64,000 bases of DNA from Crocodylus rhombifer (taxonomy: Eukaryota; Chordata; Crocodylia; Crocodylidae). The notes below the pieces were generated by a model. That model was not told where the DNA came from, did not search any database, and saw only the letters and a program-made list of their open reading frames with translations. Shown one piece after another: positions 52,641-64,000 of this stretch; positions within the stretch are counted from its first letter, which is position 1, and every line of letters starts with the position of its first letter. The stretch is from the NCBI GenBank assembly GCA_038503035.1, contig JAVSML010000029.1, forward strand, positions 2,069,799-2,133,798. The letters are read 5' to 3'. A program made the position numbers and the translations under genes.

Positions 52641-55556
52641 TTCTGCAGGAAGAGAGAAGCTGTAGAGACACATGGCTGAGCAACATGGCTGTGATAGGAG
52701 AAGTTTTATGACTTGGTGCAGAGCTCAGACTTGGTCTGCACTGTACTTTCTGTACAGCTCTATTAGCAAGCCCTCCTAGCATGGACTGAGCGTATCCTGT
52801 TGTTGTAACTAGCATTACCCCTTTTCCTGAAGCTCTTCTAAGACCTGTGGATAGAATTAAATCCCTAGAGGTATATCAGAGTTTAAAATAATGTTGGCCC
52901 ATGGATGTTCATGTGCTGCCCACATCTCTACTCCAGGCTGGGCAGCTCTAATTTTGTCTGTGCAAAGTAATATCTTTCCAACTTTGTTTTGCCCCTGTGA
53001 CTAGTGTGGGGGCACTATGGTCTACTCAGTATACCATTGTACTGGACCCTGCTAAGTCACAGTGGCTCTGTCACTGACCTGCTAGGGAGCCTTGGATGCT
53101 TCATCTCTCTGTGCCCTTCTGTCCATTAAAGATACTGATACTGGTAAATCACTTGAGAAAAATTTGATATCACTTTTTTTGTAGCCAAACAAGTATCCAT
53201 CAGCTTTGTTTATTCTGGCTTAAGCTACTTTTCTTGTAAATCCTTGTCTGTTCTGCATGACTTCAAAATGGTCATGCAGCATCCTAGGCAGATATCCCAC
53301 AGTGCAATTCTTCACAGTGAGGCGGCAGGCACTATAGTAGTTTTAGTATGACACACCGTGGATGCCTATGGGAATGTAATGGAATTTGGGAATTTGGAGT
53401 TAAACTGACCAACTCTTACCATTCCTTCCCTGTTATCCCATAATGCCTCTGTGGCTTCACAGCATCCTTTTCAAGCCACTGTCAGGCAGCATAGAGAAAA
53501 TGCTGCTGAACAATATGATATGGACTTCCATAAACATTTTGGCAATAACACTGTTTTGAAGGCTGCATTACAGTAACAATTGCCACGGTTATTCAGATGA
53601 AGAAGAATGACATTGATCACTTCTGTGGGTTTTTTTGCAAATATCCAATATGGATCAGCTGTAGAGTTAAGAGAGATGTTAGACAAGCTTGCAGACAAAG
53701 TGCCCTTCCTCATGTCTTGGAGAGAACCAGAAACGGCCCAAGCTAAATACCAGATAAAACCTCTATGTCTTTTTAAAATGTTTCTTTAGTATAATTTATC
53801 TCTTAAAATGTAGATGCCTCAAAGCTCAGGTCACTTATCAAACTGAGGCATAGTACTTTTCCATTGCTTTTTCTCTTTCTGTGTTTGCTGTTGTAATAAA
53901 CATACTGGAAATGCAAGGTACTTTGATACTTAACACCTTTACTGTCTTGGGTTGGGACAGGATGGGGCAGTGATGGACCCAAAGGAAGAGGAGAATTGCA
54001 GGGCTTGTGGTAGATGGAGTAAAATGGTTGTCTGATTTAAATGTGGAAATTCAAAGAATTGTAATGTCTGGCCTGGCTGCCATTTTGAACTCCTGCAAGA
54101 GGTGGGGATGCTAGTCAGGCAGTTGGAGGCTCTGGCCAAAATAGAATCGCCTGGGAATAATCTGCTGAAACCCTTCTTCAAAAGCTCTGATGTAGCACTT
54201 AATACTTCCTGGCAATGTTATTCTCAGTAGCACTTTCTAGCTAGTTCTCTGCTTGGGTTTCAGAAAACATCTCTGTGTTTTGGCATTGTGGCTTTCTGAT
54301 TTGGGTCCAGAGTTTCTCCAGTCACTATGTACCACTCATCTCTCACCTCCTGAATTAGGAACAAAACCCAGAAGTTCTGAGTTCCAGCAACTGTTGTTCT
54401 TCCCATTAGAGTCTCTTCTACTCCCAAAGCTAGAATTAGAAAGCAATCCTGATTCCCAGAGCACCAACCAACTTAAGCTGGGGAACCACTATGTTGCAGG
54501 CTCTTAAAGAAGTATGGACTTAGGCTACTGTAATGGGGATTTGTCTCTGGGCAGATGGACTCTCTGACTTGGAATTACTAAGGAGTAAACTTGAGTGAGC
54601 ACTAGCATGTGAACAGGGAGGTGACATCTGGTTAAAATGAGCCCATAGCAGTAAGAAGTTGGGCACTGAGTAATGCATTGGTAGATAGCAGTGAGACAGA
54701 CCGAGCTATGAATCCAAAATAATAGCTAATTGTCTGCCCCCTAGTCACCACCTCCTTCCTCTCTGGCCTTTTTGATACCAATATGGACTCTGCTCAGACT
54801 GTCCAAAACACAGCAGATAAACGGATCTTCTCTGTCTGTAGATCAGGCCCTGTTGTCCTTTTTCTCTTTCTGGCCAATCATACTGGACTTCAACTGCTCA
54901 TGTTTGTTCTCAAGGCTCTTGACAACTTCACCTTGCTACATAACTGCATTCCCATTTGCTTTTTGTGTATCTGCCTTCCAGCTACTATGGTTCATTCGCA
55001 TCCTTTCTACATTCATATCCCTCCCTCCTTCACCAGCCTCACATACAATAAGCCCCTGGCTGTTCCCATTTCAGGAAGAGGAAAAAATATCAGTGTTGAT
55101 ATTTTCTTGGTGATTTCCAGTGTACTTTATGTAATCCAGGTCTCTCTTGTCTTGGTTCTTTGTACAGCAGTGAGAGGTCTGCCAGTGCTAACTAAACAGT
55201 TCTATATTAGTGGAATCAAAACACATTTGGATGCCAGTAAAACGCATGGCATCACCTTACAAAAGCTCACATCTCACCCACCTCTCTGAATCATCTGAGT
55301 TCTTACTTTTTTTCCTAAGGAAGTAAGGAAATAAATACAAAAAGATAATGCTTGAATAATACCAGGCAATTGATAGCTAAGTTTGACATTTCTCCCCTGG
55401 GTTGTGGTGGTTTGTCTCAGCTGCTTGACACTATTTAAACAGAGTTTTCTGTTTAATAAACATAGGGCACTGAGAGATGTTCCTTGGAACCTGTATCTCA
55501 GATCTGTCATCTCAATAAAATGATGACTTCAAAATTGGCAGAACTTTCTCTGAGCA

Positions 55557-55569
55557 AAAAAAAAAAAAA
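55557..55569. repeat. Short poly(A) run
   Basis: About 13 A bases in intergenic DNA; no retroposon body recognised. Confidence 0.8.
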
Positions 55570-58500
55570 GCTCACTGTGGAAGCTTTTCTCATGATTGAA
55601 ACTCTTCTCTGTAGCTACTACTCTTTTTTTTTTAATGAATTTTACTAGCTCTTGCATCTTGATCTGTACATAAAATGTGTTCCTTCTGCATGAGGCAGCA
55701 CAGATTCAGGAAGGAACTTTGTACTGTGGTCTTATCTGATCTAACTGAATCAGGGAGAGGCAGCCTTTTCTGGCTGTTGCCCTCCTTGGGTTGGGGGCAG
55801 GTACTAGGACCACTGAGGCACTGCTGCTTGTCTCCCTATCTGCATTGGTAAGGAGTCTGTAGCTGACGCTTCTTTCTTTGGCAGTATGGGAATAGCGACT
55901 GTAGCTAATGTTTGTCCCTATGGTGGCATGGAGAGAGTACCTGCAGAAGGTGACCCTCACTGCGAAAGGCCTGGAGCCAGGGGTCAGATCTGGCCCACAC
56001 GATGTAGATTGCTGACTGTTGCACCAAATAAGCAGGGTAGGACTAGGTTAGTACTTAGGTGGGAGACTTTCAGAAACTAGAAGTGATATAAGCAGTTTGG
56101 GTTATTTATTTGGTTCAAATGCTAGCAAATCTGATCTGATCACCCAATATAATATTAGCTAGAAGCTGTTGAAATTACTAATTTTCTGCAAGTTCTTTGG
56201 TAAGTTCCTCAGGGGGAGAGTAAGTTTTGAAAAGTGGGGGCCCTGGCTGATAATGTCCTGTTAATTTTCTTGGACAGTAATGCTACTGGAACCCTCAGCT
56301 AAAGGTTCAGTCTTGATTACAATGTGAGGATCTAAGGACTTGAGTCACTGAAGAGCTGCTCTGTAAGAGTAAATGTAATAAGCCCAATATACTGACCAAA
56401 TTCCACTTTAGGTATTGCCTTCTGCTTACCTCAGTTACCCATATAGATAGTGTCCACTGTACGCAGCATTTTCCACTTCCTGTCAATAACTAGGTCTCTT
56501 GATGATTGTTAAACAGTCTCACAATAAGGCCCTTGGTGCTTTATTATTAGTAGTAATAGTAGTTGTATTAGAAAAAGCAAAATAATCATGTTGCAGGAGC
56601 AATCCTTGTATTCTCCTATGATTTTAAATTCCACTCCCATTACAAATTTGTATTTTAGTATCGGTGCAGCCACTAGGTTTGCAGGAACTACACTGGAACT
56701 TTTGCACAGCTTTAAATCATTTCTCTAATAATACTTTATTCTGTTCTGGGGTTTGTTTTTGTTTCCAATAACTGCTAAAGGGCAAGAAATCAATTAAATG
56801 GTTAGTATTTACCCAGCGGGAGATGATTCCCACTTGATGTTCACTACCTGCTGGCTATAATGAGTATGTTATGCTGCTGTTTCTCAGTACTGAAGGGACA
56901 GCTGACATCTCACTAGATCAAAATTAGTAGGAGTTGAAACGGAAGGAAATGTTTTGTGCCATAATTGATCTCTTGAGACCAAAATAAATGCCTCCTAGCA
57001 GGGATACTTTGCCATTAGCTGGGCAAGGGAACATCTTTACTATTTAAGAAAATTTCCCTTAAACTCTTTTCCTGAAATTGTTACCTGGTTTGCTGGAAGA
57101 GGACAAACTTGTTTTGGAGATGGATCCTATTTATGGTACATTTACAAAGAGATGTTCTAACATGCTTAAAAATGCATTGACATGAAGAATTAAGTGGAGC
57201 TGAAGAAAGATCCATGCACAGTGAGCAGACAACATAGAATCTGTTCAGCAAATTTGCTGTTGCATTTAAGAAAGTGAAGAGGAGGCCTATGGTCAGAAGA
57301 AGCACTGACAGAAGTAACACTTTTTGCCTGATCTGGCTCCTAAAAGCTCTCTAAAGCCATGACCAAACAGAAGTGCACAGCTACAGAGCACTTTAAAAGG
57401 GCCTAATCCCATGAAAATCTGAACCCTCACTGCATGAGGGTTCAGATGAAGGTGCTCCAAAATGAATTGGTTTTAGTAACCTGTATCTGTGCTGATTCCC
57501 AGCCCCAGCATTGTTTCCAGAACGGGAGCAGGGAAAGGGAGAGGAGGGAGTTAGGTCTGAGTGTTTTTTCAGCCAGCACTGGAAGGTGGGGTGGGTGGAT
57601 TGAAGCTTGCCCCCTCCCCTCTACCAAGGTGGGAGAGCTCCAATCTACCCAGAGCTGATTGGAGAACTTCCAGAACAAGCTCCCTTGCCTTCTCCATTCT
57701 GAAAACAGTGCCAGGGCTGACAAGGGGAAGGGCATTCCTAGGGGACCTCAGCTGCAGGTTTGCAGCGGATCTAAACAGCAGCTGGATTCCCCAACCTCCA
57801 GGACCCAACAGTGAACTTCTGTTGTGTCCAGGGGATCAGTGTAACTCATGGCGCTTTCTGCAAAGCTTTTGTTCCTGTAATGCTATGTCCAGTCTTTTAG
57901 CTTCAGCTTTCTCCACCTTCGTCTTGCCTTCAAGAGCAACACAAACATATAGCTGCAGAACTAGGTCAAAATCCAAGCGATCGCAAAGCTTCCTATCGTG
58001 CGTGGATGTTCTCTACCTGACTCGAGACGTCTACGGGTCAACAAGAGGTAAAGCGCTGCTCGACCTGGTACTGGCTACTGGGGATGACCTTATCAGTGAT
58101 CTAGTGATTGATGGGAAGCTGGGTGACAGCGACCATGAGCTGAGCATCTTCATCATCTGCCATAAAGCTGGCAAGTCAGTCAGCAATATGGAAGTCTTTG
58201 ACTTCAGGAAAACTAACTTTGACAAGCTCAGGAGGCTTGTCAGTGAGGCCCCTAAGGGACCATGACCCCAGAGGGAGGGGAGTTCAGGAAGAGTGGTTGC
58301 TCCTTAAGGCAGCGATCCTCAACGTACAAGCTAATTCTATTCCATCTTGAAGGAAAGGCACCAAGAGGGCACAGCATCCCCCCTGGCTCTTGAGGAATCT
58401 AGCAGACCTACTGATGCTAAATAGAAAGGCCTACAAAGCATGGAGGATGGGATTCTCCTCCAAGGAGGAATATTCTGCACTGGTCCAGTCCTGCAGGGAG

Positions 58501-59789
58501 CAAACCAGGAAAGCCAAGGCTGCAACTGAACTCCAACTAGCTTTGAGCATCAAGGACAACAAAAAGTCCTCTTTCAGGTATGTGGGGAGTCAGAGGAAAG
58601 GCAAGAGCAACATTGGACGCCTGCTAAACCAGATGGGGTAACTGATGCCCAGGAAAAAGCCAACCTATTAAATAGGTACTTTGTGTTGGTCTTTCATCAG
58701 TCCCATGGGATGCCCATGCCCACTACAGGACAGGGAGGTCCGGGTGAGGGAGATCCCTTGCCTTCCATTAATGCTGACCTTGTGAAGGAACACCTTGAGG
58801 CTGAGTACCTTCAAGTCAGCCGGCCCTGACAATCTACACCCCAGGGTACTCAAGGGGCTAGCTAGCATCGTAGCCCAGCCTCTGGCACGGAACTTTTGAG
58901 AACTCCTGGCGCTCTGATGTAGTGCCTGAAGACTGGAAGAAGGCCAATGTGGTGCCGATCTTCAAGAAAGGGAGGAAAGTGGATCTGGCAAGCTACAGGC
59001 CCATCAGCCTGACCTCTGTCCTGGGGAAGGTCTTAGAAAAGTTTATTAGAGAGGCCATCCTTAATGGACTGGACAATGCCAACATCCTGAGGGATAGCCA
59101 GCACGGGTTTGTTGTGGGTAGGTCTTGCTTGACCAATCTCATTTCCTTTCATAACCAGGTGACCTATCACCTGGACAAGGGAGAAGAGATTGATGTCATA
59201 TATCTTGACTTCAAAAAAGCCTTTGATCTGGTATCCCATGATCACCTCTTGGCAAAACTGGCTAATTGTGGCCTTGGGTCCACCATGATCTGCCGGCTTG
59301 GAAATTGGTGTGTGGTCAGACCCAGAGGGTGGTAATTGATGGAAGTCACTCATCATGGTGGTCTGTGACCAGTGGGGTCCCCCAAGGCTCTGTCCTTGGA
59401 CCCATACTGTTCAACATCTTCACTAATGATGTGGACACTGGAGTCAGAAGCAGTCTGGCCAAGTTTGCTGATGATGCCAAACTTTGGGGCAAAGCATCCA
59501 CACCTGAAGACAGGCAGGCAATCCAGGGTGACCTGGACAGGCTCAGCAACTGGGCAGACGAGAACCTGATGGTGTTTAATACTGAAAAATGCAAGGTTCT
59601 CCACCTTGGGAGGAAAAACCTGCAGCATCCTTATAGGCTCAGCAGTGCTACGCTGGCTAGCACTACGGAAGAAAGAGACTTGGGGGTCATCATTGACCAC
59701 AAGATGAACATGAGCCTGCAATGCGATGCTGCAGCTAGTAAAGTGACCAAAACGCTGGCTTGCATCCATAGATGCTTCTCAAGCAAATC

Positions 59790-59794
59790 CCGGG
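59790..59794. repeat. Left target-site duplication of the solo LTR
   Basis: CCGGG, identical to 60412-60416 on the other side of the LTR. Confidence 0.85.
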
Positions 59795-60411
59795 TGTCAC
59801 ACACACACCATAATGGTGGCATTGATGCGCGAGGCACCAAGATGGTGAGCCCTGCCCTTCTTCCCCGCAACCATCACAAAAGGGTAAAACAAATGCTGCC
59901 ATACCACTGCTTTCGTTATCAGAGCATCACCAACATAGGTGAGGTCAGCTAGTCTGTAACGCCAAATAAGGCCGGGACACAGAACCCTGAGAGATGATAG
60001 GTGAAAACAGCCAGCTCACCATTGAGCATGTCACCTGAGTGATATAAGGGAGCACGCAGCCGAACCCAAGCGAGGTCGTTCATCACCCACTTCGATTATC
60101 ACAAGGGATGCTAGCCTGATCACCTAGCTTCCGCCTCCCGTTTGCGATTAGCAACCCCAAACGTCGCTTCATTGCCAGCCCAATATGATTAGCAGTCTAC
60201 TTTGCTGCATCTCGTTTCTCTCCTCAACGCTCACTGTGAGTAAATAAACCTCTACCTTCAACTACTCTCCATCTCCATGACTATCACTTCACCTCCAGTC
60301 TCTTCAGGCGACGTGAGCTGGACTCACGTTAACCGTCCCATAGAGAGCTAATCAACCGTTCTAACCCCGCCGTTCCAGTCCCTTGTGCTGCGATCGGACA
60401 GCAGCGTGACA
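59795..60411. mobile_element. 617-bp solo LTR of an endogenous retrovirus
   Basis: It begins TGTCAC and ends GTGACA, the TG...CA ends with a 6-bp inverted repeat expected of an LTR. It is flanked by identical CCGGG at 59790-59794 and 60412-60416. Removing the LTR and one CCGGG restores continuous CR1 sequence (CAAGCAAATC-CCGGG-ACGTCC). On the plus strand a TATAAGG lies at 60043-60049 and AATAAA at 60243-60248, a plausible promoter and poly(A) signal order for a plus-strand LTR. No gag, pol or env sequence remains, so the internal part was lost by LTR-LTR recombination. Confidence 0.85.
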
Positions 60412-60416
60412 CCGGG
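60412..60416. repeat. Right target-site duplication of the solo LTR
   Basis: CCGGG, after which the CR1 reading continues with ACGTCCTTCTCCCC. Confidence 0.85.
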
Positions 60417-63400
60417 ACGTCCTTCTCCCCTTGTACTCGGCCTTGGTGAGGCCGCAGCTGGAGTACTGTGTCCAGTTTTGGGCTCCACAATTCAAAAAGG
60501 ATGTGGAGAAGCTTGAGAGAGTCCAGAGGAGAGCCACGCGCATGATCAGAGGTCAGGAAAACAGATCTTACGATGACAGGCTGAGAGCCATGGGTCTCTT
60601 TAGCCTGGAAAAGCATAGGCTCAGGGGTGATCTGATGGCCACCTATACGTTTATCAGGGATGACCACCAGTACCTGGGGGAATGTTTGTTCACCAGAGCG
60701 CCCCAAGGGATGACGAGGTCAAACGGTCAAAAACTACTACAAGACTGTTTCAGGCTGGACATAAGGAAGAATTTCTTTACTGTCCAAGCCCCCAAGGCCT
60801 GGAACAGTCTGCCAGCGGAGGTGGTTCAAGCACCTACATTGAACACCTTCAGGAACAAATTGGATGCTTATCTTGCTGGGATCCTATGACCCCAGCTGAC
60901 CCCTTCGGGCTGGGGGCAGAACTCAATAATCTTCTGAGGTCCCTTCCAGCCCTAATGTCTATGAAATCTATGAAAACCTAATTTGGTTTAGGTTGCATTA
61001 AATCAAAAGGACTATTTTTTGAGCTTGTGAGGAAATGTTCCTAAAATATGGGGCAGGTGGCACACTCTGGTACATCTTTTTTTTGGGTGGGGAAGATTAA
61101 ACTTAAAGGAAAAAGATATTTAATCAAATAATGGTCAGTGAATCTGCTCCCTCTCAGCACTTTTGAAAATGTAGCTGTATAAGGCCAACTGCAGATGGGG
61201 CACCTGCCCCTGGTGAATTGAGACCACCGAGCCGCACCATGTGGTGATCCATCTGGCATTTACACGTTTACAATGACCATAAAACTTGAATAGGGTTTTG
61301 AAAACTACAACATTGTTTAGTTGTCTAGAAAAAAAACCTGACAGAGAAACCTAAAGACGTTAGTTTTTTTTGGATTATCAAACATGATCCAGTAAGACTC
61401 GCTAAGGAGAAAATATTTGATAGTAGAAGACTCCAAACAAACACCTAGATAAAAGCAGAACAAAATCCAACAAATAGAAACTGAAGTCTGGAACATTCAA
61501 ACTAAAAATGCACAAATTCTTAAGTGAGGATAATTAAGTATTGAAACAATTTATTGAGCAAATGAATGCAGTAATTTTTTTTAAACCTGGCTTTCCAAAG
61601 ATGTGCATTAGCCTTGATGCAGAAATCACTGAGTGTAATTAAATGGCCCAGATGAGAGCATCCTAAGGAGCATCCCTTTTCTAGCTGTGAAGTCCCCTGT
61701 CCCACACAAGTTAGAGGCCATCTTCACCTGGCTCTTGGTTTCGGGAAGCTCCAACAAATGTTGTAGAAGAAAAATTTAAATAAAGCCTATCACAACCATC
61801 TAGGTTGCAAATTACAAATGCAGCAGGAAGTGTGTTTTCAGGATTAAGAGAGGATTTTGTGTGGGTTTGTATTTTTGTACAGGATTTGTATGTGATAGGA
61901 TTTGGTAGAGGTTCATGTGCGCACACAAATGTACTCAGTAGGATTTGAATATAAAAGAAATGAGGTTTCAATTAATCTGTGCATGATTATGATAAGTAAT
62001 TGTTGCAGGGGTAATTATAAGAAGATTGCATATGTGGATGGGATTATGAAAGGATAACAGAGTTCAGGATAATGTGGTTCAGGACTGTATTGGAGCAGAA
62101 GGGAGATCAAGACAGGTGAAAAGGGCTTTTGGAAAGAAAAACCTGGAAGGGAAAGAGAGAAAGGAACACTGATGAGTAGAAGGGAGGTAGAAGATACAGT
62201 GGGGAAAAGGAAAAGGAGCCCTCAAAATTTAGAAGATTGCAAAATTAGACTCCAGAGGAAAAATGAGGATCTGCAGGTGAGGGTAAAATGAAGGGGATGA
62301 ACAGAACAGAGGAGGGAGGCATAATGTTCAGGGAATAAACAAAATAAATATGGGAGGGGGAAGAGAAGAAAGAGAGCGGGAAAGGGAGGGAATAAAAAAA
62401 TTTAAACTTGACATTTGGATTTGTTACATGTCACTATTTTGCAGTGTTTTTCTGCTGGATTTGGAGCAGGCTTTTTTCTACGGGTGCTTGCTACTAATTG
62501 TAGTAATGGAATTTCAGGGTGTCCCCCCTCCCCCAATAAAGATGTCAGAATAATAAGAATTAATTTGTTCCTTTGTATTGTTGTTTTATTCAGTTCTTAT
62601 TTACTCTATGACAAATGACATTTCCATTACCAGAATTCAATAACAGCATCTGACTGCAAGGCTTTGGGAAGAATTCCATTGCCATGGATAACTTTTAGCC
62701 TTATGCCATGTCTGTTTCACCTTTGGAGTGCAAAGGATCACAGCAGAGTGCACCAAAAATGTCCATAATGGGGAAAACCTTCTGAATTTTTCCACTAGGA
62801 AATTAAAAAACAGGTTAACATAATGGCAAGTATTGCACATGATTTCAAGGTTTTCCATTTTCAGATTTAGGCACATTAATTAACGTTAGTGTGGCACTGT
62901 CATTTCATAAAAGGTAAGTTCTGCTTTAAAATAAAAAATTTGTGTACATAACTAGCATCTGAGATGGAAATCTGTGTTTTTCATTTCCATTCTCTATTAG
63001 TTTCTTATTCCTTATTGCTACCCACCTGTCACTCCCACTGCTCAACTTGATTCTTTTATTCCCATCTGCCCACTTCTCATATCACTCAGTGCTGACCCCC
63101 CTGTCCTTCAACTGACTGTCCATCACAAAAAATAAAGGGTCCCTTTGTTTTATGTTCAGTCTTCCAATGCTCCAGGCCACAGGGGACCGATGATCAAAAT
63201 GAGATGTCATTTTAAGTAACTTGTACGTAGCGCTATGTAGGCCCTGGGGCTAATGAATTAGGCATTGTGCTGAATCATCTGATAAAGCTGAATGGTGTGC
63301 ATGCAGATATGTACATACTGATTGCATTAGAAAGCCTACACCTAATAGGAATATTTTCTTACATTTGATATAGAATTCCAGAGTACATCACATTTCTAAA

Positions 63401-64000
63401 CTGAATACAGTCAGTAATATTCACAACTATTACATTAAAAGTTTTTTTCCCCCTAACGATTTATATACTACTACTACACAGTATAACAGACCTGACCTTT
63501 TGAAGAGTACAGACTCCTGTTTATATTATAGTAAAAAGACTGTCAAGCTTTTTTATTTAGTTTAGTTTTTAACAGGAAACTGATTATTTTTTTCTCTGAG
63601 GGTCTGAAATATAGTTCCACTTGAAAATTATTAAAATTTTCCCTACCGGTTGTGCCTTTCCATGTCAAGAAGATTTATTCTTATCCCAGTGTCCTAGGTA
63701 AAGCTTAAATTAACATTGCTGGTTTTGTTTAATAATTTCAAGTTGCTGTACAGAAGAAAAGTATGCCATGTCCTACATGCTAGACCAGGTGCAGTGTCTT
63801 TTTCTGCATCCCTGATTAAGGAAAACTTACAGGATTTGATTCAATGGGAGTTATGACTGAGTAAAGACAAAGGGTCAGATCAATGTGAGCACTCCAGGAA
63901 TAATGCTAGTTCATTATTGTGGCAGGCAGAACATGGTTTTTATAGATCCCACATATGCAGTTGGAATTGTTTTTTAAATTTCCTGGCAGTGGACAAGTTA

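Larger units (their letters stand above)
57960..60975 (+). mobile_element. Young CR1 LINE, 5'-truncated, split by a solo LTR
   Basis: In order: endonuclease end (STRGKALLDLVLATGDDL, GKLGDSDHELSIF near 58040-58150), linker, reverse transcriptase (FKKGRKVDLASYRPISLTSV from 58960; catalytic YLDFKKAFD near 59200; VTSGVPQGSVLGPILFN near 59370; catalytic FADD at 59464-59475), C-terminus (LVRPQLEYCVQFWAPQFKKD, FRLDIRKNFFTVQAPKAW, NKLDAYLAGIL to 60889) and a 3'UTR ending in TCTATGAAATCTATGAAAA. Disruptions are a stop at about 58263, a frameshift near 59310, the missing 5' end and the LTR at 59795-60411. It is dead but little diverged, so it is the youngest LINE here along with the one at 22912. Confidence 0.92.
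39646..64000. other. Intergenic DNA downstream of RBPJ
   Basis: No host gene could be supported. In mammals the next gene is CCKAR; no exon resembling a seven-helix receptor is visible here. Stretches with nothing recognised are about 39690-40785, 42710-43985, 44650-45440, 49460-52500, 52640-57950 and 60980-64000; the last includes purine-rich sequence at 62100-62400. Confidence 0.7.

Noticed and set aside
54783..55289. 168-codon plus-strand open frame with hydrophobic stretches
   Set aside because: No splice context, no recognisable family, and a competing open frame of 113 codons overlaps it; most likely chance.
57561..57955. N-terminal part of the 234-codon frame ending at 58265
   Set aside because: Only the part after about 57960 matches CR1 endonuclease; the upstream portion has no recognisable motif and is probably flanking DNA open by chance.
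60980..64000. Search for CCKAR or another downstream host gene
   Set aside because: No exon resembling a receptor or any other known protein was found; frames here are short and overlap on both strands.

Overview
The window looks like nuclear DNA of an amniote, most likely a crocodilian and less likely a turtle. The repeat landscape supports this: CR1/L3-type LINEs in both orientations, many small hAT-type DNA elements with 8-bp target duplications, and one solo retroviral LTR. I saw no bacterial operons, CRISPR arrays, tRNA or rRNA genes. The species assignment is inference from repeat style, not from a database match.

The only host gene I can identify is RBPJ (CSL/CBF1, the DNA-binding effector of Notch signalling) on the plus strand. 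Eight coding exons (13522 to the stop codon at 35680) join in frame and encode residues 66-500 in the numbering of the 500-residue human isoform: most of the N-terminal DNA-binding domain, the whole beta-trefoil domain, the C-terminal IPT/TIG domain and the tail. The first 65 codons and the promoter must lie to the left, so bases 1-13521 are intron. A long, AT-rich, transposon-free 3'UTR follows the stop and probably ends near 39645 after a doubled AATAAA.

Region by region. 1-13521: intron with a SINE-like unit, microsatellites, a GC-rich hAT-like block (about 6952-7975), a decayed sense CR1/L3 (about 7976-10890) and a 187-bp hAT MITE 314 bp before the first exon. 13522-16470: four exons. 16471-25976: a 9.5-kb intron filled by antisense CR1 copies into which hAT elements are nested, one of them carrying its own younger CR1. 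25977-26117: exon. 26118-33023: a 6.9-kb intron holding a roughly 2.07-kb hAT-like element with a long internal inverted repeat and a polypurine tract. 33024-35680: three exons separated by two MITE-like elements and a short intron. 35681-39645: 3'UTR. 39646-64000: intergenic DNA with more CR1/L3 pieces, GC-rich hAT-like blocks, and the clearest young CR1 (about 57960-60975), which is split by a 617-bp solo LTR with a perfect 5-bp target duplication.

I found no new multi-gene system. The notable content is transposon archaeology: datable nested insertions, a large hairpin-forming inverted repeat inside an RBPJ intron, and a few open stretches that I could not assign.
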